Shown here: positions 17,415 through 25,775 of the stretch, one piece after another
Layout: each line of letters opens with the position of its first letter
Position numbering within the stretch: position 1 is the first letter of the stretch
NCBI RefSeq assembly: GCF_900105245.1
Contig: NZ_FNSZ01000001.1
Span: 5,764,001-5,828,000, forward strand
Source: Streptomyces sp. 1222.5
Lineage (GTDB): Bacteria; Actinomycetota; Actinomycetes; Streptomycetales; Streptomycetaceae
Direction of reading: 5' to 3'
Length of the DNA: 64,000 bases
Translations under genes and position numbers: made by a program
Notes under the pieces: model-generated
The model's database searches: none
The model's input: the letters and a program-made list of their open reading frames with translations, nothing else
What the model was told of the DNA's origin: nothing

Positions 17415-18370
17415 CAGGCCGCCCTCAGACGTGGGTTGACCAGCAGATACAGGATGTCGATGGCGAGGTTGACGACGACGAACCCGGTGGCGGTGGTGAG
17501 CACCACCCCCTGCACCACCGCCGGATCGCCGTTCTGCACGGCGTCGATCATCAGCTTGCCCATGCCGGGCAGCGAGAAGATCGTCTCGATGACGACGGCA
17601 CCGCCGAGGAGGTAGCCGACGCGCAGACCCAGCACGGTCAGCGGGTTGACCAGCGCGTTCCTGAGGACGTTCCGGCCGACCACGACCCGCGGCGGCAGCC
17701 CGCCGCCGATCGCCGTGCGGACGTAGTCCTTGTCCAGCTCCTCCACCACCGACGTCCGGACGATCCGGGTGAGCTGGGCGGCCACCGGCAGTGAGAGGGC
17801 GAAGGCGGGCAGCGCCATGGTCCTCAGCCAGCCGGTGACCGAGTCGGCCGGGTTGATGTACCCCCCGGTCGGGAACCAGCCCCGTTCCACCGCCAGGTAC
17901 TGGATCATCAGCAGCGCCAGCCAGAACCCGGGGGCGGCGACCCCGACCAGCGAGACGACCCGGACGACCTGGTCCGGCACCCGGTCCCGGTGGACGGCCG
18001 CCGTGACCCCGCCGGCCAGCGCCAGCACCACCGCGATGCCCAGGCCCAGGAAGGTCAGCTGGAGGGTGAGCGGCAGCGCGGTGGTCACCTGGTCGACGAC
18101 CGGGGCCCGGGTCAGGGCGCTGGTGCCGAGGTCGCCGTGCAGCAGGTCGCCGACGAAGTGGGCGTACCGCACGGGCAGCGGATCCAGCAGCCCGTTGCGC
18201 TCCCGGAAGTCGTGCAGCTGCCGCGGGGTGGGATTGGCGCCCTGGAAGAACGCGGACGCCGGGTCCACGTCGGAGAACCGCATCACCAGGAACACGAACA
18301 GCACGATGCCGAGCAGCAGCGGTACCAGCAGGGCGACACGGCGCAGCAGGATCCGTACGACGGCCGTCAT
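17414..18370 (-). CDS. Dpp-type ABC transporter permease (DppB-like)
   Basis: 318 residues, six predicted membrane segments. Family features are the N-terminal RRVALLVPLLLGIVLFVFL segment, the long periplasmic loop with LGLDPLPVRY-like sequence and the C-terminal EAA-type cytoplasmic loop (GGGLPPRVVVGRNVLRNAL). It pairs with the permease half of the fused gene to make the channel. It lies 4 nt downstream of the binding-protein stop and overlaps the next gene by one base, so all five genes form one transcript. Confidence 0.92.
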   Translation of the reverse strand: MTAVVRILLRRVALLVPLLLGIVLFVFLVMRFSDVDPASAFFQGANPTPRQLHDFRERNGLLDPLPVRYAHFVGDLLHGDLGTSALTRAPVVDQVTTALPLTLQLTFLGLGIAVVLALAGGVTAAVHRDRVPDQVVRVVSLVGVAAPGFWLALLMIQYLAVERGWFPTGGYINPADSVTGWLRTMALPAFALSLPVAAQLTRIVRTSVVEELDKDYVRTAIGGGLPPRVVVGRNVLRNALVNPLTVLGLRVGYLLGGAVVIETIFSLPGMGKLMIDAVQNGDPAVVQGVVLTTATGFVVVNLAIDILYLLVNPRLRAA

Positions 18371-18374
18371 GCCG

Positions 18375-20009
18375 TCAGACCCACGCGGCCTGAAGGAGGT
18401 TGACGCCCGGGTAGGGCTGCGCCCTTATGCCGGTGAGCCGGCGCGGGTCCCAGGCCGTCATCAGCTCGTTGTGCACCACCGGGTACAGCACGGCCTGCTC
18501 GGCGACGACGTCGATGTAGTCCTGGATCATCGCCGTCTTCCGCGCGGGGTCCGGCTCCCGGGTCGCCCGGTCCATGTCCTTGAACAGCTTCCTCGCGACG
18601 GGGTCGCCGGCCCAGCGGGTGTACTGCATCCACAGGTTCTGGGGGCCGTAGTTGTAGTGCATGATCAGGTCGGCGTCGAGTCCGAACTGGTTCGGGTTGG
18701 AGGCCGCCGCCACCACCTGGTAGTCCCGCTTCTGGTCCATCTTGGTGAACACGGCCGTGGTCTCCTGCGGCGCGAGGGTCGTCTCCACGCCGATCGCGTC
18801 CCAGGAGGCCTTCACGGTCGGCAGGCAGTCGACGATCCAGCTGACGTTCACGGCCAGGATCTCGACCTTGAGGTCCGTGGCCCCGGCGGCCTTCAGCAGC
18901 GCCTTCGCCCTGGCGGGGTCGTGGTCGTAGACCGTCCTGGCGCGCCGGTGGCAGGGGTTGTTCTCGTCGAGGAACGACGTCGCCGGCCGGCCGTGCCCCT
19001 TCAGGGCGACCCGCACCATCTTCTCGGTGTCGATGGCGTAGTGCAGGGCCTGGCGGACCCGCACGTCGTCGAAGGGCTTGTGCGCGGTGTTGAACATCAG
19101 GAAGAGGTTGTTCATCCCGGCGCCGCCCGCGACCGTCAGGCCGCCCTGTTCCAGCCGGGGGACGTTGGCGTAGGGGATGTTGTCGGCGATCTGGGCGCCC
19201 GCGCCGGTCCCGGAGATCTTCGCGACGCGTGAGGCCGCGTCCACGATGGTCAGCCAGTTCATCCGCTTGAAGGCCGGCCTGCGCGGGCCGTTGTAGCCGG
19301 GATACGCCTCGAAGGTGGTGTTGGACTTCGGGTGGTGCGCGGTCTGCCGGTACGGGCCCGAGCCGACCGCCAGCCCCTTGATCGCCTCGTCCCAGGCGCC
19401 GGGCCGGGAGAACACGTGCCGGGGCATGATCTTGGCCAGCGTGAGCCGCGAGAGCCCGTCCGGGAAGGGGAACTTGAGCACCAGCTCGACCGTGCGGGAG
19501 TCGACGGCGCGGACCTTCTCCAGCCAGCCGGCGAAGAAGCCCTTGGCCAGCGTCTGGGTGTGCGGGTCCAGTAGCCGGTCGAAGACGAACACGACGTCGT
19601 CGGCGGTGACGGGCTTGCCGTCGTGGAAGGTGGCCCCGGAGCGCAGGGTGAACCGCCAGGTGGTGTCGCCCGGGTCGGCCGGCACCCGGGTGCCGAGCGC
19701 AGGGTACGGCTTCCGGGAGATCGGGTCGGTGTCCAGCAGCCCTTCGTAGACGTGGTTGTTGGCGGCCATCGCGAACGCCGACGCCGTCTGCGTCGGGTCC
19801 CAGCTGCCGTCGTTGCCGTACCCGATCACCGCGGTCAGCGTGCGGTCGCGGCCGCTGCCGCCGCTGCCGGTGTCGTTCGTGGATTCCGGCCCCGCGGAAC
19901 AGGCGGCCAGCGCGGGCGGCAGCAGGGCGGCCCCGCCCAGCGCGCCGGTGAGCTTGAGGAACTGCCGGCGCCGCGGTGCCGGTAGGTCGGGGGTCACGTC
20001 GTCGCGCAC
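18375..20009 (-). CDS. ABC transporter substrate-binding lipoprotein (SBP family 5)
   Basis: 544 residues from GTG 20009, with GGAGG four to five bases upstream. The N-terminus has a twin-arginine-like motif (RRRQFLKLTG) followed by the hydrophobic stretch and the lipobox LAAC, so it is probably Tat-exported and lipid-anchored. The rest is a family 5 solute-binding protein (WRFTLRSGATFHDGKPVTADDVVF), used for peptides, nickel or, in some bacteria (SatA of Haemophilus ducreyi), sialic acid. It is first in the importer operon behind a good promoter and a triple repeat operator. The substrate is inferred only from the lyase and sialidase nearby. Confidence 0.92.
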   Translation of the reverse strand: MRDDVTPDLPAPRRRQFLKLTGALGGAALLPPALAACSAGPESTNDTGSGGSGRDRTLTAVIGYGNDGSWDPTQTASAFAMAANNHVYEGLLDTDPISRKPYPALGTRVPADPGDTTWRFTLRSGATFHDGKPVTADDVVFVFDRLLDPHTQTLAKGFFAGWLEKVRAVDSRTVELVLKFPFPDGLSRLTLAKIMPRHVFSRPGAWDEAIKGLAVGSGPYRQTAHHPKSNTTFEAYPGYNGPRRPAFKRMNWLTIVDAASRVAKISGTGAGAQIADNIPYANVPRLEQGGLTVAGGAGMNNLFLMFNTAHKPFDDVRVRQALHYAIDTEKMVRVALKGHGRPATSFLDENNPCHRRARTVYDHDPARAKALLKAAGATDLKVEILAVNVSWIVDCLPTVKASWDAIGVETTLAPQETTAVFTKMDQKRDYQVVAAASNPNQFGLDADLIMHYNYGPQNLWMQYTRWAGDPVARKLFKDMDRATREPDPARKTAMIQDYIDVVAEQAVLYPVVHNELMTAWDPRRLTGIRAQPYPGVNLLQAAWV

Positions 20010-20051
20010 GGGTCCTCCAGCGAGTGGGAGAGGGGAGGGGCGGGAGATACG

Positions 20052-20071
20052 ACGTCCAACGTCCTACGTCC
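20052..20071. promoter_or_regulatory. Triple ACGTCC repeat, operator candidate
   Basis: ACGTCC occurs three times at exact 7-bp spacing (20052, 20059, 20066). It lies just downstream of the predicted start point of the importer operon, where a bound repressor would block transcription. No regulator gene is next to it. GntR-type repressors of sialic-acid genes are known to bind short tandem repeats in other bacteria. Confidence 0.6.
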
Positions 20072-20086
20072 GATTTCGGTAGCGCG

Positions 20087-20115
20087 ACCATAGGTAAGCC
20101 CCCGGGGGCGGTCAA
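20087..20115 (-). promoter_or_regulatory. Promoter of the importer operon
   Basis: On the minus strand -35 TTGACC (20115-20110), a 17-nt spacer and -10 TATGGT (20092-20087). This is a near-consensus housekeeping promoter, with transcription expected to begin near 20080, about 70 nt before the binding-protein start. Confidence 0.65.
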
Positions 20116-20313
20116 GAGAGCACGCACGAATGGCGTAGCCGCCGGAGGTGGGGACCGCCGGCGCGCACGCGGGTGCGGGCGGCCGCGGAGTGTAGGGGCG
20201 GAGCGTCACCGGGGATGAACGAAGCGTGAAACCCGTCGGGGGCGGGCAGCCACCGTGAGGGCGCGACACCACCACACATCCCGCGCCGTGTGCCGGGGGA
20301 GGCGGAGGAGACG

Positions 20314-20532
20314 TTGGGGGAATCGCAGCCGCCCGTCGGCACCCATGTCGTGGACACGGACACCGGGCGGGCCGGGATCGTCATGGGTCACGAGGGCCCC
20401 TACGTCCAGCTGAGGCCCCCCGGCGGCGGCCGCGAATGGGACGCCGAACCCGGCGCCGTCCGCCGGACGGTCCCCGGCGAACGGGCCGGCGCCGAGGCGG
20501 CACACCCCGAGGCCGGCGACGAGCCTCCCTGA
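20314..20532 (+). CDS. Small conserved hypothetical protein
   Basis: 72 residues from TTG 20314, chosen because GGAGG (20304-20308) is 5 nt upstream; an in-frame GTG at 20290 would add 8 residues. The core reads GTHVVDTDTGRAGIVMGHEGPYVQLRPPGGGREW, a compact beta-rich stretch that I recognise as a recurring short Streptomyces protein of unknown function. The C-terminus is Ala/Glu-rich and probably disordered. It has no signal peptide. It lies divergently to the importer operon and 64 nt before recO. Coding bias supports a real gene; no function is proposed. Confidence 0.65.
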   Translation: MGESQPPVGTHVVDTDTGRAGIVMGHEGPYVQLRPPGGGREWDAEPGAVRRTVPGERAGAEAAHPEAGDEPP

Positions 20533-20596
20533 CCGGGCGCCCCCGCCTGGGCCGACCCCGTCATGGCCGCCCGGGCCATGGGCGAGAATGGGGGGC

Positions 20597-21346
20597 ATGA
20601 GTCTGTTCCGCGACGACGGCATCGTGCTGCGCACCCAGAAGCTGGGTGAGGCGGACCGGATCATCACGCTGCTCACACGCGGTCACGGACGGGTACGCGC
20701 GGTGGCCCGCGGGGTGCGGCGCACCAAGTCGAAGTTCGGGGCCCGGCTGGAGCCCTTCTCCCACGTGGACGTGCAGTTCTTCGCCCGCGGCAGCGAACTG
20801 GTCGGGCGCGGACTGCCGCTGTGCACCCAGAGCGAGACCATCGCCCCGTACGGCGGCGGGATCGTCGCCGACTACGGCCGCTACACCGCCGGCACGGCCA
20901 TGCTGGAGACCGCCGAGCGGTTCACCGACCACGAGGGCGAGCCGGCCGTCCAGCAGTACCTGCTGCTGGTGGGTGCCCTGCGCACACTCGCCCGGGGCGA
21001 GCACGCCCCGCACCTCGTCCTGGACGCCTTCCTGCTGCGCTCCCTCGCCGTCAACGGCTACGCCCCCAGCTTCGGCGACTGCGCGAAGTGCGGCATGCCC
21101 GGCCCGAACCGCTTCTTCTCGGTGGCCTCCGGCGGCTCCGTCTGCGTCGACTGCCGGGTGCCCGGCAGCGTCGTACCGTCCCCGCAGACCCTGGTGCTGC
21201 TCGGAGCGCTGCTTACGGGAGACTGGGAGACGGCGGACGCGTGCGAGGCGCGGTACGTCCGCGAGGGCAGCGGGCTGGTGTCCGCCTACCTGCACTGGCA
21301 TCTGGAGCGCGGACTGCGCTCGCTGCGCTACGTCGAGAAGTCGTAG
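20597..21346 (+). CDS. recO: DNA repair protein RecO
   Basis: 249 residues starting MSLFRDDGIVLRTQKLGEADRI, the classic RecO N-terminal OB-fold. The C-terminal helical domain carries a four-cysteine zinc site, CAKCG and CVDC. RecO loads RecA onto SSB-coated single-stranded DNA with RecR in the RecF pathway. ATG 20597 aligns with the usual RecO start; an ATG nine bases upstream is also in frame. It is followed 36 nt later by uppS, the usual Streptomyces order. Confidence 0.95.
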   Translation: MSLFRDDGIVLRTQKLGEADRIITLLTRGHGRVRAVARGVRRTKSKFGARLEPFSHVDVQFFARGSELVGRGLPLCTQSETIAPYGGGIVADYGRYTAGTAMLETAERFTDHEGEPAVQQYLLLVGALRTLARGEHAPHLVLDAFLLRSLAVNGYAPSFGDCAKCGMPGPNRFFSVASGGSVCVDCRVPGSVVPSPQTLVLLGALLTGDWETADACEARYVREGSGLVSAYLHWHLERGLRSLRYVEKS

Positions 21347-21382
21347 CGGAATTCCTGGATCGCAGAGGGAGACGAGAAGCAC

Positions 21383-22231
21383 ATGGTGGTACGCGGGATC
21401 CTCGGACGCCAGCGGCGCGACTTCAAGGCGCCGGAGCCGCACCCGTCGGGGGCCCGTGCGCCGAAGCTCCCCGGCGAGCTGGTCCCGAACCACGTGGCGA
21501 TCGTCATGGACGGCAACGGCCGCTGGGCGAAGGAGCGGGGACTCCCGCGCACCGAGGGGCACAAGGTGGGCGCCGAGCGGGTGCTCGACGTCCTCCAGGG
21601 CTCCATCGAGATCGGTGTGCGCAACATCTCCCTGTACGCCTTCTCCACCGAGAACTGGAAGCGTTCGCCCGACGAGGTCCGCTTCCTGATGAACTTCAAC
21701 CGGGACTTCATCCGCAAGACCCGTGACCAGCTCGACGCCCTCGGCATCCGGGTGCGCTGGGTGGGCCGGATGCCCAAGCTGTGGAAGTCGGTCGCCAAGG
21801 AGCTCCAGATCGCCCAGGAGCAGACCAAGGGCAACGACCTGCTCACGCTGTACTTCTGCATGAACTACGGCGGACGGGCCGAGATCGCCGACGCGGCGCA
21901 GGCCCTCGCGGAGGACGTGAAGGCGGGCCGCCTCGACCCGTCCAAGGTCAACGAGAAGACGCTCCAGAAGTACCTGTACTACCCGGACATGCCGGACGTC
22001 GACCTGTTCCTGCGCCCGAGCGGTGAGCAGCGCACCTCCAACTACCTGCTCTGGCAGAGCGCGTACGCCGAGATGGTGTTCCAGGACGTGCTGTGGCCGG
22101 ACTTCGACCGGCGCGACCTGTGGCGGGCCTGCATGGAGTTCGCCTCCCGGGACCGGCGCTTCGGCGGGGCCGTCCCGAACGAGGAACTGCTCGCCATGGA
22201 AGCCGCCATGAAGGGCGAGTCCACCTCGTAG
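21383..22231 (+). CDS. uppS: Isoprenyl transferase (undecaprenyl/polyprenyl diphosphate synthase)
   Basis: 282 residues. The cis-prenyltransferase signatures are all present: HVAIVMDGNGRWAKERGLPR with the catalytic aspartate, GHKVGAERV, LYAFSTENWKR, and the C-terminal DLFLRPSGEQRTSNYLLWQSAYAE motif. It chains isopentenyl diphosphate onto an allylic primer to make the lipid carrier for peptidoglycan and wall-polymer synthesis, at the inner face of the membrane. ATG 21383 follows a GAGGGAGACGAG purine run. The N-terminal 30 residues are a basic extension typical of actinobacterial members. It probably shares a transcript with recO. Confidence 0.96.
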   Translation: MVVRGILGRQRRDFKAPEPHPSGARAPKLPGELVPNHVAIVMDGNGRWAKERGLPRTEGHKVGAERVLDVLQGSIEIGVRNISLYAFSTENWKRSPDEVRFLMNFNRDFIRKTRDQLDALGIRVRWVGRMPKLWKSVAKELQIAQEQTKGNDLLTLYFCMNYGGRAEIADAAQALAEDVKAGRLDPSKVNEKTLQKYLYYPDMPDVDLFLRPSGEQRTSNYLLWQSAYAEMVFQDVLWPDFDRRDLWRACMEFASRDRRFGGAVPNEELLAMEAAMKGESTS

Positions 22232-22271
22232 CCACCGTGGGTTCACGCGGGCCGCCGAGGATGCGGGACTC

Positions 22272-23597
22272 ATGAGACGTCTCACCCCTGTCCTCGCCCT
22301 CGGCGCCCTGCTGCTCACCGCGCTGCCCGCGCACGCGGCCGACGGCCCCGCGCACCGCGAGAGCTACGGCACGAAGGCGCCGTACGCGCCCCAGCAGAAC
22401 CCGCGCACCTACCAGCGGCCCCCGGCCGGTTTCGAGCCCGTCCTCACGGAGAACGTCTCCCGGCACGGCTCCCGTGCCGCGACCGACGGCGAGGACGCCG
22501 ACCTCGTCCTCGCGCTGTGGGACGAGGCCGAGGCCGCCGGACAACTGACCCGCCGCGGCGAGGAGTTCGGGCCGACGGTCCGCGCCCTGCAGGCCGCCAT
22601 GGCGAAGGTCGGCTACGGCAACCTCAGCGGGCGCGGGCGGCAGGAGATGCGGGACACCGCCGCGCGCACCGCGCACCGGCTGCCGTCCCTGTTCGCGACG
22701 ATCGCCGACAAGGGCGAGCGGATCGACGTCGTCAGCTCCGGACAGGGGCGGGCGGTGGACAGCGCGAAGGAGTTCACCGACTCCCTCGCCGCGGCCGACC
22801 CGGCGCTGAAGCCGCTGATCGGCCCGACCCGGACCGACAAGGACCTGCTGTACTTCCACAAGGCGGCGGGCGGCGCGGCCTACCGCGACTACATCGAGAA
22901 CGACCAGCGCCTCAAGGAGACCCTGAGCGGCATTACCGGGCAGCCGAGGACCGGGCGGGCCGCCCGCAGCGTCCTGCGCAGGATCTTCACGGAGCCCTTC
23001 GTCGAGGGGATCGGCGACCGGACCGGCGCCGCGCAGGCCGTCTACAACCTGTACGCCATCGCCCCCGCGATGACCGAGGAGAGCCCGGGCGGCGCGGGCT
23101 GGGGCATGGAGCGCTTCCTGTCCCGTGCGGACGCGGCGTGGTTCGGCTACCTCGGCGACGCCGAGGACTTCTACGAGAAGGGCCCCGGCTTCGCCGACAG
23201 CGACATCACCTACAAGATGGCGGGCGTACTCCTCGACGACCTCTTCGCCCAGGCCGAGGCCAAGCGCGCCGGCACCAGCGACCTCGGTGCCGAACTGCGC
23301 TTCACGCACGCCGAGGAGCTCATCCCGCTGGCGGCGCTGATGGGTCTGCCCGGCAGCACGGAGCAGGCGGCGCCGGGGGAGCCGTACTCCTACGCGGACA
23401 ACCCGTGGCGCGCTGCCTCGGTCGCCCCGCTGGGCGGCAACATCCAGTGGGACGTCTTCCGCAAGGGCGACCGCTACCTGGTCCGCATGCTCTCCAACGA
23501 GCGGGAGACGGCGTTCAAGCCGACCTGCCGGCCGATCGAGAGGGGCAGCGCCTTCTACGACCTCGACGAGCTGGAGCGCTGCTTCGGCCGTTCCTGA
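22272..23597 (+). CDS. Secreted histidine acid phosphatase, MINPP/phytase-like
   Basis: 441 residues with a Sec signal peptide ending near AHAADG. The histidine-phosphatase catalytic motif is SRHGSRA at about residue 60, and the proton-donor motif is HAE (FTHAEELIPLAAL) rather than the HD of classical phytases. The HAE triad is characteristic of multiple inositol polyphosphate phosphatases, so extracellular breakdown of phytate or other inositol phosphates is likely. Start ATG 22272 has GAGGA upstream. It stands alone between uppS and zur. The family is clear; the substrate is inferred from the motif. Confidence 0.88.
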   Translation: MRRLTPVLALGALLLTALPAHAADGPAHRESYGTKAPYAPQQNPRTYQRPPAGFEPVLTENVSRHGSRAATDGEDADLVLALWDEAEAAGQLTRRGEEFGPTVRALQAAMAKVGYGNLSGRGRQEMRDTAARTAHRLPSLFATIADKGERIDVVSSGQGRAVDSAKEFTDSLAAADPALKPLIGPTRTDKDLLYFHKAAGGAAYRDYIENDQRLKETLSGITGQPRTGRAARSVLRRIFTEPFVEGIGDRTGAAQAVYNLYAIAPAMTEESPGGAGWGMERFLSRADAAWFGYLGDAEDFYEKGPGFADSDITYKMAGVLLDDLFAQAEAKRAGTSDLGAELRFTHAEELIPLAALMGLPGSTEQAAPGEPYSYADNPWRAASVAPLGGNIQWDVFRKGDRYLVRMLSNERETAFKPTCRPIERGSAFYDLDELERCFGRS

Positions 23598-23613
23598 GCG
23601 GCCGCGCGCCGGC

Positions 23614-24024
23614 TCAACCCGCGGCGCACTCCGCGCAGGTGCCGAAGATCTCGACCGTGTGGGCCACGTTGACGTAGCCGTGTTCCGCGGCGATCGCCTC
23701 CGCCCACTTCTCGACGGCGGGGCCCTCGACCTCGACGGCCCTGCCGCAGGCGCGGCAGACCAGGTGGTGGTGGTGTTCCCCGCTGGTGCAGCGGCGGTAG
23801 ACGGACTCGCCCTCGGACGTGCGCAGGACGTCGACCTCGCCCGCGTCGGCGAGGGACTGCAGGGTGCGGTAGACCGTGGTCAGGCCGACCGAGTCGCCCT
23901 TGTGCTTGAGCATGTCGTGCAGTTCCTGCGCGCTGCGGAACTCGTCGACCTCGTCCAGGGCCGCCGCCACGGCTGCGCGCTGGCGGGTCGCGCGACCCTT
24001 CACGGGCGGTCCAGCGGTCGTCAC
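23614..24024 (-). CDS. zur: Zinc uptake regulator Zur (Fur family)
   Basis: 136 residues from GTG 24024, set by GAGGAGG six bases upstream; a GTG at 24039 would place that site inside the gene. The winged-helix DNA-binding part (TTVYRTLQSLADAGEVDVLR) is followed by the metal-binding half with HHHH (GEHHHHLVC) and two CxxC pairs, CRACG and CAEC, which hold structural zinc. Zur represses zinc uptake genes when zinc is sufficient. It lies 61 nt downstream of znuB on the same strand and is presumably part of, or close to, the znu operon. Confidence 0.95.
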   Translation of the reverse strand: MTTAGPPVKGRATRQRAAVAAALDEVDEFRSAQELHDMLKHKGDSVGLTTVYRTLQSLADAGEVDVLRTSEGESVYRRCTSGEHHHHLVCRACGRAVEVEGPAVEKWAEAIAAEHGYVNVAHTVEIFGTCAECAAG

Positions 24025-24085
24025 CGGTTGCCTCCTCACGTCTGGCGTCTGCCCGGGCCATTGTGCCAGTCCGGGCGGCGCGCGG

Positions 24086-24988
24086 TCAGACGCCGACCTC
24101 GTCCCCGGCCCGCCTGCCGGCCGGAATCGCGCATTCCGCGGGGTCCCCGGCGGGCTGTGCGGCGGCGGCCGCCCGAGCGCGTCGGCGGGCCAGCGGAGCG
24201 GCCAGTGCCGTCAGCGCGACGAACGCGGCGATGGTGAGCAGCACGATGGTCGCGCCGGGCGGGACGTCCTGGTAGTACGAGGTGATCGTGCCGCCGACGG
24301 TGACGCCCACGCCGATCGCGACGGCGATCGCGAACGTGGCGGCGAAACTCCGGCTGAGCTGCTGGGCCGCGGCCACCGGCACCACCATCAGAGCGGAGAC
24401 GAGCAGCAGCCCGACCACGCGCATCGCGACCGTCACGGTCACCGCGGCGGTGACCGCCGTCAGCAGGTTCAGCGCGCGCACCGGAAGCCCGGTGACCCGC
24501 GCGAACTCCTCGTCCTGGCTGACCGCGAACAGCTGCCGGCGCAGCCCCAGGGTGACGAGCAGGACGATGGCGGCGAGCACGCAGATCGCGTTCACGTCGG
24601 ACGGTGACACCGTCGACAGCGAGCCGAACAGGTACGACGTCAGGTTGGCGTTGGAGCCGCCCGGCGCGAGGTTGATCAGCATGACACCGCCGGCCATGCC
24701 GCCGTAGAAGAGCATGGCGAGGGCGATGTCGCCGCGCGTCCTGCCGTACCAGCGGATCAGCTCCATCAGGACGGCGCCGAGCACCGAGACGGCCGTCGCC
24801 ATCCACACCGGCGAGGTGGAGAGCAGGAAGCCGAGGCCGACGCCCGTCATGGCCACGTGCCCGATGCCGTCGCCCATCAGGGCCTGGCGGCGCTGGACCA
24901 GGTAGATGCCGATCGCGGGCGCGGTGAGGCCGACCAGCACGGCGGCGAGCAGCGCCCGCTGCATGAAGGCGAAGTCGAGGAATTCCAT
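24086..24988 (-). CDS. znuB: Zinc ABC transporter permease
   Basis: 300 residues, eight or nine membrane segments, of the ABC-3 metal permease family (FMQRALLAAVLVGLTAPAIGIYLVQRR start; DGIGHVAMTGVGLGFLL and VVGLLLVSALMVVPVAAAQ conserved loops). It forms the membrane channel for zinc handed over by ZnuA and is energised by the ATPase encoded just upstream, whose stop overlaps this ATG by one base (TGATG). The C-terminal tail is a short Arg/Ala-rich cytoplasmic extension. Confidence 0.93.
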   Translation of the reverse strand: MEFLDFAFMQRALLAAVLVGLTAPAIGIYLVQRRQALMGDGIGHVAMTGVGLGFLLSTSPVWMATAVSVLGAVLMELIRWYGRTRGDIALAMLFYGGMAGGVMLINLAPGGSNANLTSYLFGSLSTVSPSDVNAICVLAAIVLLVTLGLRRQLFAVSQDEEFARVTGLPVRALNLLTAVTAAVTVTVAMRVVGLLLVSALMVVPVAAAQQLSRSFAATFAIAVAIGVGVTVGGTITSYYQDVPPGATIVLLTIAAFVALTALAAPLARRRARAAAAAQPAGDPAECAIPAGRRAGDEVGV

Positions 24989-25755
24989 CAGCTCAGCAGT
25001 CCCGTGCGGATCGGTTCGGCGCCCGCCGGTGCGTGCGGGTGCACATGGTCGTGGCCGGGCAGGGCGTGCTGGCCGACCGCGCGGGGCGGTGGGCCGTCGT
25101 GCAGGACGCAGCCGTCGCGCAGGACGACCGCCCGATCGATCAGGGGCTCCAGCGGGCCCAGTTCGTGCAGCACGAGGAGGACGGTCGTACCGGACGCCAC
25201 CTGCTGCTCCAGCGTCCGTGCGAGCACCTCCTGGCTGGCCAGGTCGACGCCCGCCATCGGCTCGTCCATGATCAGCAGTTCGGGTTCGGCGACCAGCGCG
25301 CGGGCGATCAGCACCCGCTGGTGCTGGCCGCCGGAGAGGGCGTCCGCCGAGTCCTTGGCGCGGTCCGCCATGCCGACCAGCTCCAGGGCCCGGCGCACCG
25401 CCTGCCGGTCGCTCCTGCGGAAGACGCCGAAACGGGTGCGCGACAGCCGGCCGGCGGAGACGATCTCGGTCACGGTCGCCGGGACGCCGCCCGCGGCGGT
25501 GGTGCGCTGCGGTACGTAGCCCACCCGCGACCAGTCGCGGAAGGACCGGCGCTCGGTGCCGAAGAGTTCGATGCCGCCGCCGCTGACCGGCACCTGGCCG
25601 ATGATCGTGCGGATCGCCGTGGACTTCCCCGAGCCGTTGGCGCCGAGCAGCGCGACGACCTCGCCGCGGCCGACGGTGAGATCCATGCCGCGCAGCACGG
25701 GACGCGCGCCGAGTTCGGCGGTCACCGCGCGCATGGTGATGACGGGCTCGCCCAT
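24988..25755 (-). CDS. znuC: Zinc ABC transporter ATP-binding protein
   Basis: 255 residues from ATG 25755, which has GGAGGG about six bases upstream; an earlier ATG at 25779 overlaps the znuA stop but lacks a ribosome site. Walker A is GANGSGKST, the signature ALSGGQHQRVLIARA, Walker B LLIMDEPMAGVD, and the switch histidine is in LLVLHEL. The C-terminus is His-rich (DHVHPHAPAG), fitting a metal-transport role. It belongs to the znuACB operon controlled at znuA. Confidence 0.94.
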   Translation of the reverse strand: MGEPVITMRAVTAELGARPVLRGMDLTVGRGEVVALLGANGSGKSTAIRTIIGQVPVSGGGIELFGTERRSFRDWSRVGYVPQRTTAAGGVPATVTEIVSAGRLSRTRFGVFRRSDRQAVRRALELVGMADRAKDSADALSGGQHQRVLIARALVAEPELLIMDEPMAGVDLASQEVLARTLEQQVASGTTVLLVLHELGPLEPLIDRAVVLRDGCVLHDGPPPRAVGQHALPGHDHVHPHAPAGAEPIRTGLLS

Positions 25756-25775
25756 GGTCCTGCCCTCCGTGCCGG

